Shown: positions 6,507 through 7,141 of the stretch, in pieces
Numbering within the stretch: the first letter of the stretch is position 1
Layout: each line of letters begins with the position of its first letter
Source of the DNA: an uncultured Rubrivivax sp.
Lineage (GTDB): Bacteria; Pseudomonadota; Gammaproteobacteria; Burkholderiales; Burkholderiaceae_C
Direction of reading: 5' to 3'
DNA: 7,141 nt
Assembly (NCBI GenBank): GCA_937967345.1
Contig: CALBTN010000162.1
Span: 1-7,141, forward strand
The notes under the pieces: model-generated
Database searches by the model: none
Told to the model about the DNA's origin: nothing
What the model saw: the letters and a program-made list of their open reading frames with translations, nothing else
Translations under genes and position numbers: made by a program

Positions 6507-6549
6507 TCACGCTCGGGCGGTTTGCCGCCGCGCATGACAAGATCGCGTC

Positions 6550-7141
6550 ATGAGCACACCCAACCCCCTGCGGCCACGCCGCAATTGCCACGACGATCGT
6601 CGCCTCGGCGCAAGCGCCGCGCTGGCCTGCGCCACCGTGCTGTGGCTGGCCGGCTGCGCGTCGAGCCAGCTGGTGGCGCAGTGGAGCGATCCGCAGTTCG
6701 CCGGCCAGCTGGCGCAAGGCACCAAGGTGCTGGTGGCCTGTCACACGCCCGATCTGACGCTGCGCCGGCTTTGTGTGGATCGCATCAGCGAGCAGTTGCT
6801 GGCGGCCGGGGTCCAGCCGCTGCCGACGCCTGACGCCGACGGCGCTGCGGCCGACGACGCGGCACTGCTGGGCGCGGCGCGGGCGGCCGGTGCGGCTGCG
6901 CTGCTGCGCACCACGATCATCGCCGAGACGACTTCGGTCGCCCCGGCGCCGACCATCGGCATCGGCATCGGCGGCTTCGGCGGCGGCTACCGCAGCGGCG
7001 GCGGCGTGGGCATCGGCGTGTCGGCGCCGATCGGCGCCGGCGGCCCCGCGGCCACCGGGTACGGCATGAGCGCCGCGCTCAGCGACACGGCCAGCGGCCA
7101 GCTGATGTGGAGCGCACGCGCCAACGCCGCGCCGTCCTCGG
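6550..7141 (+). CDS. Lipoprotein with W-x-DP motif and glycine-rich tract (3' end outside window)
   Basis: Open from the ATG at 6550 to the right edge: 197 residues, no stop. The signal peptide has arginines in the N-region, a hydrophobic core (about 21-34) and lipobox LAGC with C36, so an acylated, probably outer-membrane lipoprotein is expected. After the cysteine come VAQWSDPQF (42-50), KVLVACHTPDLTLRRLCVDR (59-78), a helix ending in LLAAGVQPLP (83-92), and GAAALLRTTI (114-123). This pattern resembles proteobacterial lipoproteins with a W-x-DP motif followed by a KVLV strand, RR and a GV segment (near DUF4136), whose role is unknown. Residues 137-169 form a Gly/Ile-rich tract (IGIGIGGFGGG and similar), then ALSDTASGQLMWSAR resumes the normal fold. 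No good ribosome binding site is seen. A second ATG at 6534 is in another frame and is not used. Confidence 0.83.
   Translation, partial: MSTPNPLRPRRNCHDDRRLGASAALACATVLWLAGCASSQLVAQWSDPQFAGQLAQGTKVLVACHTPDLTLRRLCVDRISEQLLAAGVQPLPTPDADGAAADDAALLGAARAAGAAALLRTTIIAETTSVAPAPTIGIGIGGFGGGYRSGGGVGIGVSAPIGAGGPAATGYGMSAALSDTASGQLMWSARANAAPSS

Overview
The window is a high-GC (roughly 70%), densely coded chromosomal segment with strong G/C at codon third positions. The gene content points to a betaproteobacterium of the order Burkholderiales, most likely a Rubrivivax/Leptothrix/Ideonella-type lineage: an acyl-CoA dehydrogenase with the long C-terminal domain, a nitronate monooxygenase of the type common in that order, a DUF6776-like protein and a lipoprotein of a proteobacterial W-x-DP family. 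This placement is inference from remembered families, not from a search. I see no rRNA, tRNA, CRISPR array, transposase, integrase or attachment site, and no stretch over 300 bases lacks a gene.

Region A (1-3097, plus strand) is a catabolic block. It holds the C-terminal part of an acyl-CoA dehydrogenase, then after 89 bp a nitronate monooxygenase with a TTG start and a good ribosome binding site, then 7 bp later a metal-dependent amidohydrolase of the prolidase/imidazolonepropionase-like group. The last two are almost certainly co-transcribed. The acyl-CoA dehydrogenase may belong to the same unit, although small inverted repeats lie in the gap after it.

Region B (3115-4431, minus strand) converges on region A with only 17 bp between stop codons. 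In transcription order it encodes a 71-residue protein with two predicted membrane helices, a GTP cyclohydrolase I (FolE) homologue and an OsmC-family protein. The FolE homologue keeps its zinc ligands but lacks the residue matching the catalytic His179 of E. coli FolE. A perfect 6-bp hairpin covers the folE stop codon, between folE and osmC.

Region C (about 4530-7141) is a set of envelope-type genes: an OmpA-like lipoprotein (plus) with a (GCG)8 tract in its signal peptide, a convergent two-helix membrane protein (minus), then a divergent DUF6776-like membrane-anchored coiled-coil protein (plus), and finally a lipoprotein with a glycine-rich tract that runs off the right edge. The 192-bp divergent spacer (5622-5813) carries four exact copies of CGTAG/CTACG arranged as two inverted repeats, the best candidate operator in the window.

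Most genes belong to recognisable families. The items most worth following up are the divergent FolE in its small operon with osmC and the membrane protein, the CGTAG cluster, and the possible leaderless promoter of the small membrane protein gene. I do not see clear proof of a new multi-gene system.
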